From Lacibacter sp. H375 (GTDB taxonomy: Bacteria; Bacteroidota; Bacteroidia; Chitinophagales; Chitinophagaceae): a stretch of DNA of 64,000 bases. A program made the position numbers and the translations under genes. A model generated the notes under the pieces. That model worked only from the letters and a program-made list of their open reading frames with translations, ran no database searches and was not told the DNA's origin. The stretch is taken from assembly GCF_037892425.1 (NCBI RefSeq), contig NZ_JBBKTT010000001.1:4340001-4404000 (forward strand), in the 5' to 3' direction. Positions 44,261-52,096 of this stretch are shown here, one piece after another (the stretch's first letter is position 1; each line of letters starts with the position of its first letter).

Positions 44261-45127
44261 CTACTTAATACTCTCCTCATTCTCAGGAAACGTTTCCTTT
44301 TGATTAACGCTGTGAGAAGTCAGGAAATCAAGTAAATGCTGATTGAATTCATCGGGTTGTTCAAGATTTGAAACATGACCTGCATTGTCGATTACATGCA
44401 TTGTTGATCCTGCAATCATTTGATGCATAAAATCAGATTGAGCAAGTGGTGTTACTGTATCTTCCCTTCCGCAAATGATCATGGTTGGAATACCGATGGC
44501 GCCTAATGTAGAACAGGTTTCATTACGTTCAGCAAGAGCAATTAGTCCGGCTGTAATAATGTGCTGAGAATTTGCAAACACAACTATGCGAAGTTCTTCA
44601 ACCAATTCCTTTTTATTGTTCAAGCTGTCTTTATGAAAAACATTTTCAATAAATCCAGCATTAAACTTCTTCGCACCGTTCGCAGAAATATCATCAATCG
44701 TTTTATAGCGCTTCTCTTTTACCGCATCCGTATCAGCAATACATTGTGTGTCGCACAGGATCAATGCTTCAAAGCGTTCAGGAAAACGTTTATTTGCATT
44801 GAGTGCAATGTAACCTCCCATCGATAACCCACAAACAATTGCTTTTTCAATTTTCAAACTGTCCATGAACTGCAACAGATCATTTGTGAACAGATCAATG
44901 CTGAGGACTGACGATTCATCTTTTGAATCGCCAAATCCACGAATATCACAAGCAATTACACGATTGGTTGCTTGCAGAAATTCGAGCTGCTTTTTCCACA
45001 TCGCTTTACTGAATGGATAACCATGTAAGAAGATGACCGGTGTGGCACTTTCGCCCAGATCATCATACGATACATTAAAGTTGCTGACAGGAATACTCAG
45101 ATCGTATCCCTTCATTTCTGTATGCAT
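44261..45127 (-). CDS. Alpha/beta hydrolase
   Basis: A 288-residue soluble hydrolase. The oxyanion part is VIFLHGYPFSKAMW. The nucleophile Ser102 is in CGLSMGGYIAL. The acid is in GREDTVTPL and the histidine in DNAGHVSNLEQPDEF. The pattern matches esterases, 3-oxoadipate enol-lactonase-like hydrolases and haloperoxidase-like enzymes; no pathway genes adjoin it. ATG at 45127 or 45115 are both possible. Confidence 0.85.
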   Translation of the reverse strand: MHTEMKGYDLSIPVSNFNVSYDDLGESATPVIFLHGYPFSKAMWKKQLEFLQATNRVIACDIRGFGDSKDESSVLSIDLFTNDLLQFMDSLKIEKAIVCGLSMGGYIALNANKRFPERFEALILCDTQCIADTDAVKEKRYKTIDDISANGAKKFNAGFIENVFHKDSLNNKKELVEELRIVVFANSQHIITAGLIALAERNETCSTLGAIGIPTMIICGREDTVTPLAQSDFMHQMIAGSTMHVIDNAGHVSNLEQPDEFNQHLLDFLTSHSVNQKETFPENEESIK

Positions 45128-45251
45128 GGCTTACGTTTTAAACTATTTGGTATTACTTTCTGCTTGTCGCAAACAAAAGCGTATTCTTTTTATCGCTTTA
45201 AGCTTACCACCTGTAAACCTACCGATTGACAGCCCCTGATCTCTTACATGT

Positions 45252-45419
45252 TTAGTAGAAAGAGTTGTAGAATTCACACGTTGCCGGGATAATGGCTAAT
45301 ATTTCTTTTTGGCAGAGATGAATAATTTTTTGAATCACCAGATATAATATTGCCAGCGCTATGAGCCAGATAAACAGCAGAATCATAAACGAAACCATAT
45401 TGTTCCGTTTATCCTTCAT
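45252..45419 (-). CDS. Small membrane protein overlapping the end of kup
   Basis: A 55-residue frame that starts inside the last codons of kup (11-base overlap) and encodes one strong hydrophobic helix at residues ~9-30 (MVSFMILLFIWLIALAIL), followed by a short hydrophilic and cysteine-containing tail. The coupled position and clean transmembrane helix suggest a small subunit or regulator of the potassium transporter, similar in size and placement to KdpF, though no sequence kinship is claimed. It could also be chance. Confidence 0.4.
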   Translation of the reverse strand: MKDKRNNMVSFMILLFIWLIALAILYLVIQKIIHLCQKEILAIIPATCEFYNSFY

Positions 45420-47385
45420 ACTCTTCCACACGCTTTAGCCGAAGATTACTTACAGGCGCAACAATTAACGGAAACTTTTCAACCGTTACATTACTGGGGT
45501 CTAACCCAAACCCTCTTTCTTCTGAAAGCGAAATTTCTTTTAACCAGAAATGAAACTTCATAAGAATCCTTTCCCAGAAAGGCAATTCGTTATCCTGGCT
45601 CAAATATTTTTCCATAACGATGAATTGAAAATCACCGGCAATGTGATTGCGTTCAAGACTCACGTAACGGCTGGTTACATTCACCTCACGGTTGTTGACA
45701 AGATCTTTCACCACTTTGCGGAACATGCTGTCAATACGAGTCTGCACCCTGAAACCTAAACGGAACTCAATTCTGATAATATCGTTAGGAATGATATGCG
45801 TAACACTGTATTCCGTTGTATAAGGATCATCAACAGTATCAACATGAATAAACCAGTAGATGTCGGCCCGTTTCGGCTTTCTGTTCATAATGGAATAAAT
45901 GATCTTATGTTCTATTTCCTTCGGGTTATCCGCACTTGTAAGGTAAATAAGATGCGTTGCATACTTCGGCACAGTAACATCGTTACTTAACTCCTGCAGT
46001 TTTGGTATATAATGCTCCAGACGAACAAATTCAATATACCGGTTCTTGATTTTTCTTGCCCTGAACCAATCGTACATTACAAAGAACAACAGGCCTCCCA
46101 CCAACAATGTAACATAACCACCATGAGGAAATTTCTCAAGATTGGCATAGAAGAAACTGAATTCAATGGCAAAATAAACAGCCAGGTATAAATAGATGAA
46201 TGCGGGTTTAGTTCGTCTGGTAACAAGATAATTTGCAAACAGTACCGATGTTGCGATCATGGTAACTGTAATAGCAAGACCATATGCCGCTTCCATATTC
46301 GAAGCTTTTTTAAAGTATAGTACAATACCAATACAACCTGTGAACAACAACAGATTCACAGCCGGTATATACAATTGACCTTTCGCCTCTGTAGGGTAAT
46401 TAATTTTAAACTTCGGGAAAAGATTAAGCCGCATAGCTTCACTCACAAGTGTAAACGATCCGGATATCAATGCCTGGCTGGCGATGATGGTAGCAGCTGT
46501 GGCAATGGCAATACCGAAGTAAATAAACCAATGCGGCATAATACCGTAAAACGGATTAAACCCGTCTTCGATAAGGGATGAACTGATCACCTCACCGCTA
46601 TGATTCAATAACAGCCATGCACCCTGCCCCAGGTAATTAATGATCAAACAGGTTTTTACAAAAATCCAGGAATAACGGATGTTCCATTTACCGCAATGTC
46701 CCAAGTCGGAATACAAAGCTTCTGCACCTGTGGTACATAAAAACACTCCACCTAAAATGTAAAACCCTTTCGGGTAAGCAAGCAACAGTTCAATACCATA
46801 ATAAGGATTAAATGCTTTTAGTATCGAGAGGTCTTGCACTAACTGGGCCAACCCAAGAACTGCTAGCATAACAAACCACACTGCCATAACGGGCCCGAAT
46901 GACCGACCAATAAACGCTGATCCAAACTGTTGCAAAAAGAAAAGTATTGAAAGGATACAAATGACGATAATGATCACCGTCCATTGGCTGATATCATGAA
47001 AAGCAGGAATTTGTTTCAAACCTTCAATGGCCGATGTTACAGATATGGGTGGTGTGATCATACCATCCGCAAGCAAGGCAGCCCCCCCAATCATGGCTGG
47101 TATCACCAACCATTTTCTTCTGCGGCGAACAAGCGCAAACAATGAAAATATACCTCCTTCTCCTTTGTTATCTGCACGCAACGTAAGAATAACATACTTC
47201 ACCGTTGTTTGCAGCGTAAGTGTCCAGATGATCAATGAAAGTGCGCCGATGATCAATTCTTCTGTAATGGTCTTTCCACTTGTAATGGCGTTTAAAACAT
47301 AAAGCGGAGAAGTACCGATATCACCAAAAATAATTCCCAATGCAATCAAAAGACCTGCAACACTAACACGATTATGCGAAGACAT
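45409..47385 (-). CDS. kup: KUP/HAK-type potassium uptake transporter
   Basis: A 658-residue protein with twelve predicted membrane helices in the first ~430 residues and a C-terminal cytoplasmic domain of ~220 residues, normal for KUP. Motifs include LGIIFGDIGTSPLYVL in the first helix, GEGGIFSLFALVRR and GAEALYSDLGHCGKWNIRYSW. KUP imports K+ with H+. It is divergent from the kdpDE-like pair, with an exact -7 box at 47407-47414. A small membrane frame overlaps its 3' end. Confidence 0.95.
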   Translation of the reverse strand: MSSHNRVSVAGLLIALGIIFGDIGTSPLYVLNAITSGKTITEELIIGALSLIIWTLTLQTTVKYVILTLRADNKGEGGIFSLFALVRRRRKWLVIPAMIGGAALLADGMITPPISVTSAIEGLKQIPAFHDISQWTVIIIVICILSILFFLQQFGSAFIGRSFGPVMAVWFVMLAVLGLAQLVQDLSILKAFNPYYGIELLLAYPKGFYILGGVFLCTTGAEALYSDLGHCGKWNIRYSWIFVKTCLIINYLGQGAWLLLNHSGEVISSSLIEDGFNPFYGIMPHWFIYFGIAIATAATIIASQALISGSFTLVSEAMRLNLFPKFKINYPTEAKGQLYIPAVNLLLFTGCIGIVLYFKKASNMEAAYGLAITVTMIATSVLFANYLVTRRTKPAFIYLYLAVYFAIEFSFFYANLEKFPHGGYVTLLVGGLLFFVMYDWFRARKIKNRYIEFVRLEHYIPKLQELSNDVTVPKYATHLIYLTSADNPKEIEHKIIYSIMNRKPKRADIYWFIHVDTVDDPYTTEYSVTHIIPNDIIRIEFRLGFRVQTRIDSMFRKVVKDLVNNREVNVTSRYVSLERNHIAGDFQFIVMEKYLSQDNELPFWERILMKFHFWLKEISLSEERGFGLDPSNVTVEKFPLIVAPVSNLRLKRVEEYEG

Positions 47386-47406
47386 TTATCATTTAATTTT
47401 GAAGAT

Positions 47407-47414
47407 CAAAAGTA
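47407..47414 (-). promoter_or_regulatory. -7 promoter element of kup
   Basis: TACTTTTG on the minus strand is an exact match. The predicted leader is about 15 bases. Confidence 0.6.
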
Positions 47415-47453
47415 GGTTGGGTAATCAGCGAAAAAGAAAACCGGCCGAAATCC

Positions 47454-47469
47454 TTATAAAATCTTTATA
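47454..47469. promoter_or_regulatory. Direct repeat, candidate KdpE/OmpR-type operator
   Basis: TTATA occurs at 47454-47458 and 47465-47469, 11 bases apart, i.e. one helical turn. It lies in the divergent region about 54-69 bases upstream of the predicted kup start and 57-72 upstream of the kdpD start. OmpR-family regulators, including KdpE, bind direct repeats with this period. Confidence 0.4.
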
Positions 47470-47511
47470 CCGTTTAAATGCATTTTATCCTCAATAGAAT
47501 AAACTGCATGT

Positions 47512-47519
47512 TACATTTG
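47512..47519 (+). promoter_or_regulatory. -7 promoter element of the kdpD-like gene
   Basis: TACATTTG, followed by C, is an exact match. The predicted start is near 47526, giving a leader of about 11 bases. Confidence 0.62.
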
Positions 47520-47536
47520 CTCCTAATCTGTTTAAC

Positions 47537-48613
47537 ATGAATAAGCTGCTCTTCAATACAATCACAAAAACGAAGCAATACCTGTTAAGCATTGCTGCTA
47601 TTATTATTGTAGCAGCCATTTGTTTTTTGTTTTCTGATTTTATGGGTTACAGGGTGGCAGCATTGGTGTTGCTGGTCACAGTATCGTTGTTAGCCATGAT
47701 CTTCGATGTGCTGCCTGTTTTATTCTCAGCGGCATTAAGTGCCCTCATCTGGGATTTCTTTTTTATACCACCACGCTTTACCATACATGTAAATACAACC
47801 GAGGACAGTATTCTGCTTGTAATGTATTTTGTGATAGCGTTGATCAACGCAGTGCTTACTTATAAAATAAGACAGATCGAAAAAGATGCACGGTTGAAAG
47901 AAGAAAAAGCAAACAGTGTGAAACTTTACAACACCATTCTCAACTCCTTATCGCATGAATTGAGAACGCCCATTGCTGCTATCATTGGCGCTACTGATAA
48001 TTTGCAAACCAACCCCTACCTCAGTAAAGAAAACCATGAACAATTGATTGCCGAGATCGCAAAGGGAGCTTTCCGGTTAAATCAACAGGTAGAAAATTTA
48101 TTGAACATTTCCCGTTTGGAATCGGGTCATATACAACCCAAATACGATTGGTGCGATGTGGAAGAATTAATTTACCAGGTTGTTCAATCAGTGGAAGAAA
48201 ATAATAAGAAAAGAAAAATAGGCATCAGTATAAAACCCGGTCTCCCTTTTTGCAGTATTGATAAAGGTATGCTTGAGCAGATACTTTATAATCTCTTAAA
48301 TAATGCAGCTATTCACACTCCTTCCAATTGCATCATTAATGTATCAGCCGTTTGCCATGCTGATATTTTACAACTGATAATTGAAGACAGTGGCAATACC
48401 TTTATTGATACGGAAGCAAAAGACATCCTCAACAAGTTTGATCGGAACAATAAAAGCAAAACGGCCGGCTCAGGTCTTGGCCTTTCAATTGTAAAAGGTT
48501 TTACGGAAGCACTTGCAGGAAATGTTGAATTAGAAAAATCGCCGTTGGGTGGTGCGAAATTTATTGTTTCATTACCGGTACGATCAAATCGCTTTGAAAC
48601 CATTACAACATGA
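47537..48613 (+). CDS. kdpD: Short KdpD-type sensor histidine kinase
   Basis: A 358-residue kinase. Residues ~15-110 form a DUF4118 four-helix membrane domain, as in KdpD (SALIWDFFFIPPRFT is a KdpD hallmark). A DHp domain follows with phospho-His140 in SLSHELRTP, then a HATPase with LYNLLNNAAIHTP and GSGLGLSIVKG. It lacks the N-terminal KdpD and universal-stress domains found in full-length KdpD (about 890 residues in E. coli). It overlaps the response regulator by four bases (ATGA). Confidence 0.9.
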   Translation: MNKLLFNTITKTKQYLLSIAAIIIVAAICFLFSDFMGYRVAALVLLVTVSLLAMIFDVLPVLFSAALSALIWDFFFIPPRFTIHVNTTEDSILLVMYFVIALINAVLTYKIRQIEKDARLKEEKANSVKLYNTILNSLSHELRTPIAAIIGATDNLQTNPYLSKENHEQLIAEIAKGAFRLNQQVENLLNISRLESGHIQPKYDWCDVEELIYQVVQSVEENNKKRKIGISIKPGLPFCSIDKGMLEQILYNLLNNAAIHTPSNCIINVSAVCHADILQLIIEDSGNTFIDTEAKDILNKFDRNNKSKTAGSGLGLSIVKGFTEALAGNVELEKSPLGGAKFIVSLPVRSNRFETITT

Positions 48614-49299
48614 ACAAATCAGAAATATTAATTATCGACGATGAACCTCAGATGAGGAAGCTGCTTGAAATTACGTTGCAGAGCAATGGTTATTTATCAA
48701 AAACTGCTGCTTCAGCAAAAGAAGGTTTGATCATGGCTGGAAACCATCCGCCGGAATTAATAGTACTCGATCTTGGTTTACCAGATGACAGCGGCCACAA
48801 CGTATTGCAAAAACTCAGGCAATGGTACACCAACCCCATCATTATTCTTTCAGTGCAAAAAAACGAAGCAGATATTATCAAAGCATTGGATAATGGGGCA
48901 AATGATTATTTATCAAAACCCTTTCGCACTGGTGAATTGCTTGCCCGTATACGTTCTGCTTTGCGCAGCATCAATACCGATGAAGGAGAAACAACACTAT
49001 CATTTGGCGATCTGAATGTTGATCTTTCAACAAGATCTGTATGGAAAAACAATCAATTGCTGAAACTCACTGCAACAGAATACAACCTGTTGGCACTCCT
49101 TATCCGCAACGAAGGCAAAGTGCTCACACATCAATACCTGCTGCGTGCTATCTGGGGGCCGGGTTATATCAATCAATCACAATACCTGCGTGTGTTTATT
49201 GCACAGATACGCAAGAAGATCGAAGATGATCCAAACAGGCCTCTGTATTTGTTGACCGAAGCAGGAGTAGGTTATCGATTTGTGAGCAGTATTAGTTGA
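48610..49299 (+). CDS. kdpE: KdpE-type response regulator
   Basis: A 229-residue OmpR-family regulator. The receiver has Asp-rich IIDDEP (residues 8-13), phospho-Asp54 in VLDLGLPD and Lys103 in LSKPF. The winged-helix DNA-binding domain runs from ~135 with LTATEYNLLALLIRNEGKVLTHQYLL and VAQIRKKI-like IAQIRKKIEDDP. It overlaps the sensor gene. It likely controls kup, the divergent neighbour, since kdpFABC is not in this window. Confidence 0.92.
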   Translation: MNKSEILIIDDEPQMRKLLEITLQSNGYLSKTAASAKEGLIMAGNHPPELIVLDLGLPDDSGHNVLQKLRQWYTNPIIILSVQKNEADIIKALDNGANDYLSKPFRTGELLARIRSALRSINTDEGETTLSFGDLNVDLSTRSVWKNNQLLKLTATEYNLLALLIRNEGKVLTHQYLLRAIWGPGYINQSQYLRVFIAQIRKKIEDDPNRPLYLLTEAGVGYRFVSSIS

Positions 49300-49477
49300 C
49301 CCCATCGAATTTTAGATAAAGCAATCTTTTCACTGGAATTTGCAGCAGGCATAGGAAATCAGGGCCGCAAATTTCGTTACATACTCCTTAAATCAATCAC
49401 CGAAAAAATGGCGTTTTACCTGACATTTTTTAACCGGGAAAAGACAAATTTTCGTTTTCCAGGTTTGAAATTGCCCA

Positions 49478-49492
49478 TGGCATACAGGTTGA
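49478..49492 (+). promoter_or_regulatory. Sigma-54-like -24/-12 motif before the second Hsp20 gene
   Basis: TGGCAT-N5-TTGA with 11 bases from TGG to TTG, as in sigma-54 promoters. It lies 49 bases before the start codon. It shares the TTGATGA end with the motif before the first Hsp20 gene. Confidence 0.42.
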
Positions 49493-49525
49493 TGACTTCT
49501 TGACGAAATTTATTTTATAACCATT

Positions 49526-49536
49526 AAAAAGGAGGT
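49526..49536 (+). promoter_or_regulatory. Strong Shine-Dalgarno site of the second Hsp20 gene
   Basis: AAAAAGGAGGT ends four bases before ATG 49541. Nearly all other genes here lack such a site, so this gene probably has unusually strong or distinct initiation. Confidence 0.7.
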
Positions 49537-49540
49537 ACGT

Positions 49541-49993
49541 ATGACACTCGTAAAAAGAAATGGGAATTTATTAAATCCATTTCCCATGCTTTTTGATGAT
49601 TTCTTTAACCGGGATTTGTTTAATTGGAACAGCTCCAATTTTTCAAACACCAATACCACAATTCCGGCAGTAAACATTAAAGAAACGGCCGAAAATTATG
49701 AAGTTGAAGTGGCTGCACCCGGAATGGCTAAAACAGATTTCAAGGTTGAGCTTGATGGAAATGCATTGACCATTAGTTCGCAAAAAAGCAATCAAAACGA
49801 GGAAAGAGAAGAAGGAAAATATTTCCGTCGTGAATTTAGTTATCAATCTTTTCAACGGACGTTTACTTTACAGAAAGATGTAGTGGATATCGATAAGATT
49901 GAAGCGAAATATGAAAATGGTTTGCTGCATCTTTTAATCCCTAAAAAAGAAGAAGCAAAACAAAAGCCACCAAGGTTGATTCAAATCTCCTGA
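49541..49993 (+). CDS. Small heat-shock protein (Hsp20/alpha-crystallin)
   Basis: A 150-residue holdase chaperone. The alpha-crystallin domain begins near residue 44 (PAVNIKETAENYEVEVAAPG), contains FRREFSYQSFQRTFTL and ends with YENGLLHLLIPK. The C-terminal tail carries RLIQIS, an IxI-like motif. It is similar to the protein at 34429 but has a longer N-terminus (FNRDLFNWNSSNF). A full Shine-Dalgarno sequence precedes it. Confidence 0.93.
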   Translation: MTLVKRNGNLLNPFPMLFDDFFNRDLFNWNSSNFSNTNTTIPAVNIKETAENYEVEVAAPGMAKTDFKVELDGNALTISSQKSNQNEEREEGKYFRREFSYQSFQRTFTLQKDVVDIDKIEAKYENGLLHLLIPKKEEAKQKPPRLIQIS

Positions 49994-50019
49994 TAGTTTG
50001 TTTTGCATTTACTGAAATG

Positions 50020-50049
50020 AATGCTGCCTCTAAAGTAAGAGGCAGCATT
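50020..50049 (+). terminator. Intrinsic terminator of the second Hsp20 gene
   Basis: Arms AATGCTGCCTCT/AGAGGCAGCATT enclose a six-base loop. A short T-rich tail follows. Confidence 0.72.
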
Positions 50050-50142
50050 TTATATTCTGAAATATGATCCGAATTTTTCTTTATAGAAGTACCCGGCATT
50101 AACCATCACCCGGTTTTAAATTAATACTTGCAGAACTCAAAT

Positions 50143-50172
50143 AAACTGACACCTTACTGTCAGTTTAAGGTG
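50143..50172. other. Two mutually exclusive hairpins
   Basis: AAACTGACA/TGTCAGTTT (50143-50151 and 50158-50166) is a perfect hairpin. The overlapping pair CACCTTA/TAAGGTG (50150-50156 and 50166-50172) can form only if the first opens. They lie between two converging genes; neither is T-tailed. The rest of 50050-50286 holds no gene, only a GATGAGC/GCTCATC pair at 50250-50284. Confidence 0.4.
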
Positions 50173-50286
50173 CTGGTATTAACCGACAAGGGACGTTGAT
50201 CGTCTCTATGTTGAAGAAAACATTCTACAACCCAGCCTCCCTTGCTGCCGATGAGCGTGCCGATTGCAACTAAAACTGCTCATCAG

Positions 50287-50997
50287 CTACTTCCTGAGAA
50301 CACCCAGTTTTAAAGCATTGTATTTTTCCATGCGTTTGATCAACCAAATAAAAATGATCAATGACAGTGTGCCAAAACAAAAACCTGCCAGCACATCACT
50401 TAAATAATGTACACGCAGGTATACCCTGCTTAAGCCCACCAGGATAATGGTGCAAAGCAGTAGAAAAATGAGCAACCATTTTTTCCAGGTTGTCTTTACT
50501 TCACGATAAACAATGCTGATCAATAAACCATAATAGATCGTTCCCATAAAAGCATGGCCACTTGGGAAACTTAAGCCGGGAATTTCATTTAATAATGGGA
50601 TCAATGGTCGTGGTCGGTTAAAGAAAAATTTCAACCCCACCATTAAACCAAAATTACTCAGCGCAATGATAAATATATTGATGAATCGCCGCTTGTTCTT
50701 TCTCACAAATAGAAAATAGCCCATTAGAACAAACCAGGCGGTAACCATAAATAAATATGACCCCAAAAAAGTAATGACCAATGCAATGTGCGTATTGGTA
50801 TCAGTTACCAATGAAGCAAATAAATCAAATGCGTTTTCATCAAAGTCAGTTGTTTTAACAATAAAAATCCGCCTGATGATCACAATCAACGTACTGATAG
50901 ATACCAGTGAAGCAATGATCAAAAAAATAACCTCTGCTGTTATCAATGCAACAGCGCCTGGTATTTCTTTTATTTCTGTTGTTTCATTTTTTTTCAT
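50287..50997 (-). CDS. PAP2-family phosphatase
   Basis: A 236-residue membrane protein with about six helices. The three catalytic motifs are present: KFFFNRPRP, PSGHAF with the catalytic-His region, and SRVYLRVHYLSDVLAG. PAP2 enzymes dephosphorylate lipid phosphates such as undecaprenyl diphosphate or phosphatidate. It is the last gene of the minus-strand signalling operon, 25 bases after the cyclase; the link to that operon may only be positional. Confidence 0.85.
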   Translation of the reverse strand: MKKNETTEIKEIPGAVALITAEVIFLIIASLVSISTLIVIIRRIFIVKTTDFDENAFDLFASLVTDTNTHIALVITFLGSYLFMVTAWFVLMGYFLFVRKNKRRFINIFIIALSNFGLMVGLKFFFNRPRPLIPLLNEIPGLSFPSGHAFMGTIYYGLLISIVYREVKTTWKKWLLIFLLLCTIILVGLSRVYLRVHYLSDVLAGFCFGTLSLIIFIWLIKRMEKYNALKLGVLRK

Positions 50998-51022
50998 GAC
51001 TTAATTCTTGCATAGGTTTACA

Positions 51023-52096
51023 TTATATTTTGATCGAGAACAATTCAATACCCTCTGCTTTTCCTTTGAGATCAATAATGCCGAGACTTTCACCTTGCCA
51101 ATCCGTTAAATCACTGTTCTCCATAAAATTTTTCGACATAATAAACTTCTGATTCAGTTCGGTGCAGGCGCTGCGTATGCGTGCAGTAGTGTTCATCGTA
51201 TCGCCACTCATGGCCAGATCTTTTTTAATCACACCAATTTGCCCAACCGTTACTTCCCCCATATGCAATCCTACTCTGAATTCAGGTATGATATTGTATC
51301 GGCGGCGAAAATGCTCGCCGTTCTTCTGAAGATTTTTACGGGCATCAATGATCGAGTTCAGACATTTCTGTGCATTCCGTTTTGAAAAAAGCCAGGACAC
51401 TACAATTTCATCTCCCACATATTGGTAAATTCTTCCATCATGTTCTATCAATGCCATTGACACATCAAATATAAAATCACGAATGAATTTGAAATTTTCA
51501 ACATGCCCCAGTTTTTCAGCAATAGGTGTTGAATCTTTCAGATCCATGAACATGACGATACGCTTTTCAATTTTCGGCTGCATGTACTTTCCCCGGATAA
51601 TATCAATAAAAACACCCGGCGAATATTTTTCATTGATCTCCATATACAATTGAGTGATGACCAATAGTACAACCCAATAGAGAATTCTCCGGAATAAAAG
51701 TTTTGGCTCCAACATATCATTGATCGAAAGCTGCATCGCTTCTGATGCCTCCTTGCCACGAAGGATAATACTATCGAGAACAGGAACAAGAAAACTAATA
51801 AGAAATGCGGCCAGTATAAGACTGAAACTTTTCAGGACAAAATTTAAAAAGGGCGATTGTTTGGGAAATGCGTTCCTGAGCGCAAATACAAACAAATAAC
51901 CCATGAAACAGCTAATGATAAAAACTGCTGATTCCCTCACAACAAAAAAGCGAAATGTTATGTGAGCTTCGTCTCGCATTAAGAGAATAACAATGCTGTC
52001 AATTATTGTCCATGCAAGAGCAATGTAGAGAACATTACGCAGCTTATATTTTACAAAACCGGAAAATAAGGAATAAGATGATGCCCGGTTTTTCAT
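51023..52096 (-). CDS. Membrane-bound class III nucleotide cyclase
   Basis: A 357-residue protein. Residues ~20-155 hold four membrane helices; a linker and a class III cyclase domain follow (~180-355). The metal aspartates are Asp185 (VMFMDLKDST) and Asp229 (QYVGDEIV). Asn302 and Arg306 in GDTMNTTARIR are the transition-state residues. The positions that usually fix purine specificity appear as Gln225 and Ala at the later site rather than Lys and Asp/Thr, so ATP use is uncertain. It overlaps ppk by four bases (ATGA) and is presumably translated with it. Confidence 0.82.
   Translation of the reverse strand: MKNRASSYSLFSGFVKYKLRNVLYIALAWTIIDSIVILLMRDEAHITFRFFVVRESAVFIISCFMGYLFVFALRNAFPKQSPFLNFVLKSFSLILAAFLISFLVPVLDSIILRGKEASEAMQLSINDMLEPKLLFRRILYWVVLLVITQLYMEINEKYSPGVFIDIIRGKYMQPKIEKRIVMFMDLKDSTPIAEKLGHVENFKFIRDFIFDVSMALIEHDGRIYQYVGDEIVVSWLFSKRNAQKCLNSIIDARKNLQKNGEHFRRRYNIIPEFRVGLHMGEVTVGQIGVIKKDLAMSGDTMNTTARIRSACTELNQKFIMSKNFMENSDLTDWQGESLGIIDLKGKAEGIELFSIKI

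Noticed and set aside
45361-45438. A 25-codon plus-strand frame near the end of kup
   Set aside because: Too short and antisense to kup; the opposite-strand 55-codon frame is more plausible.
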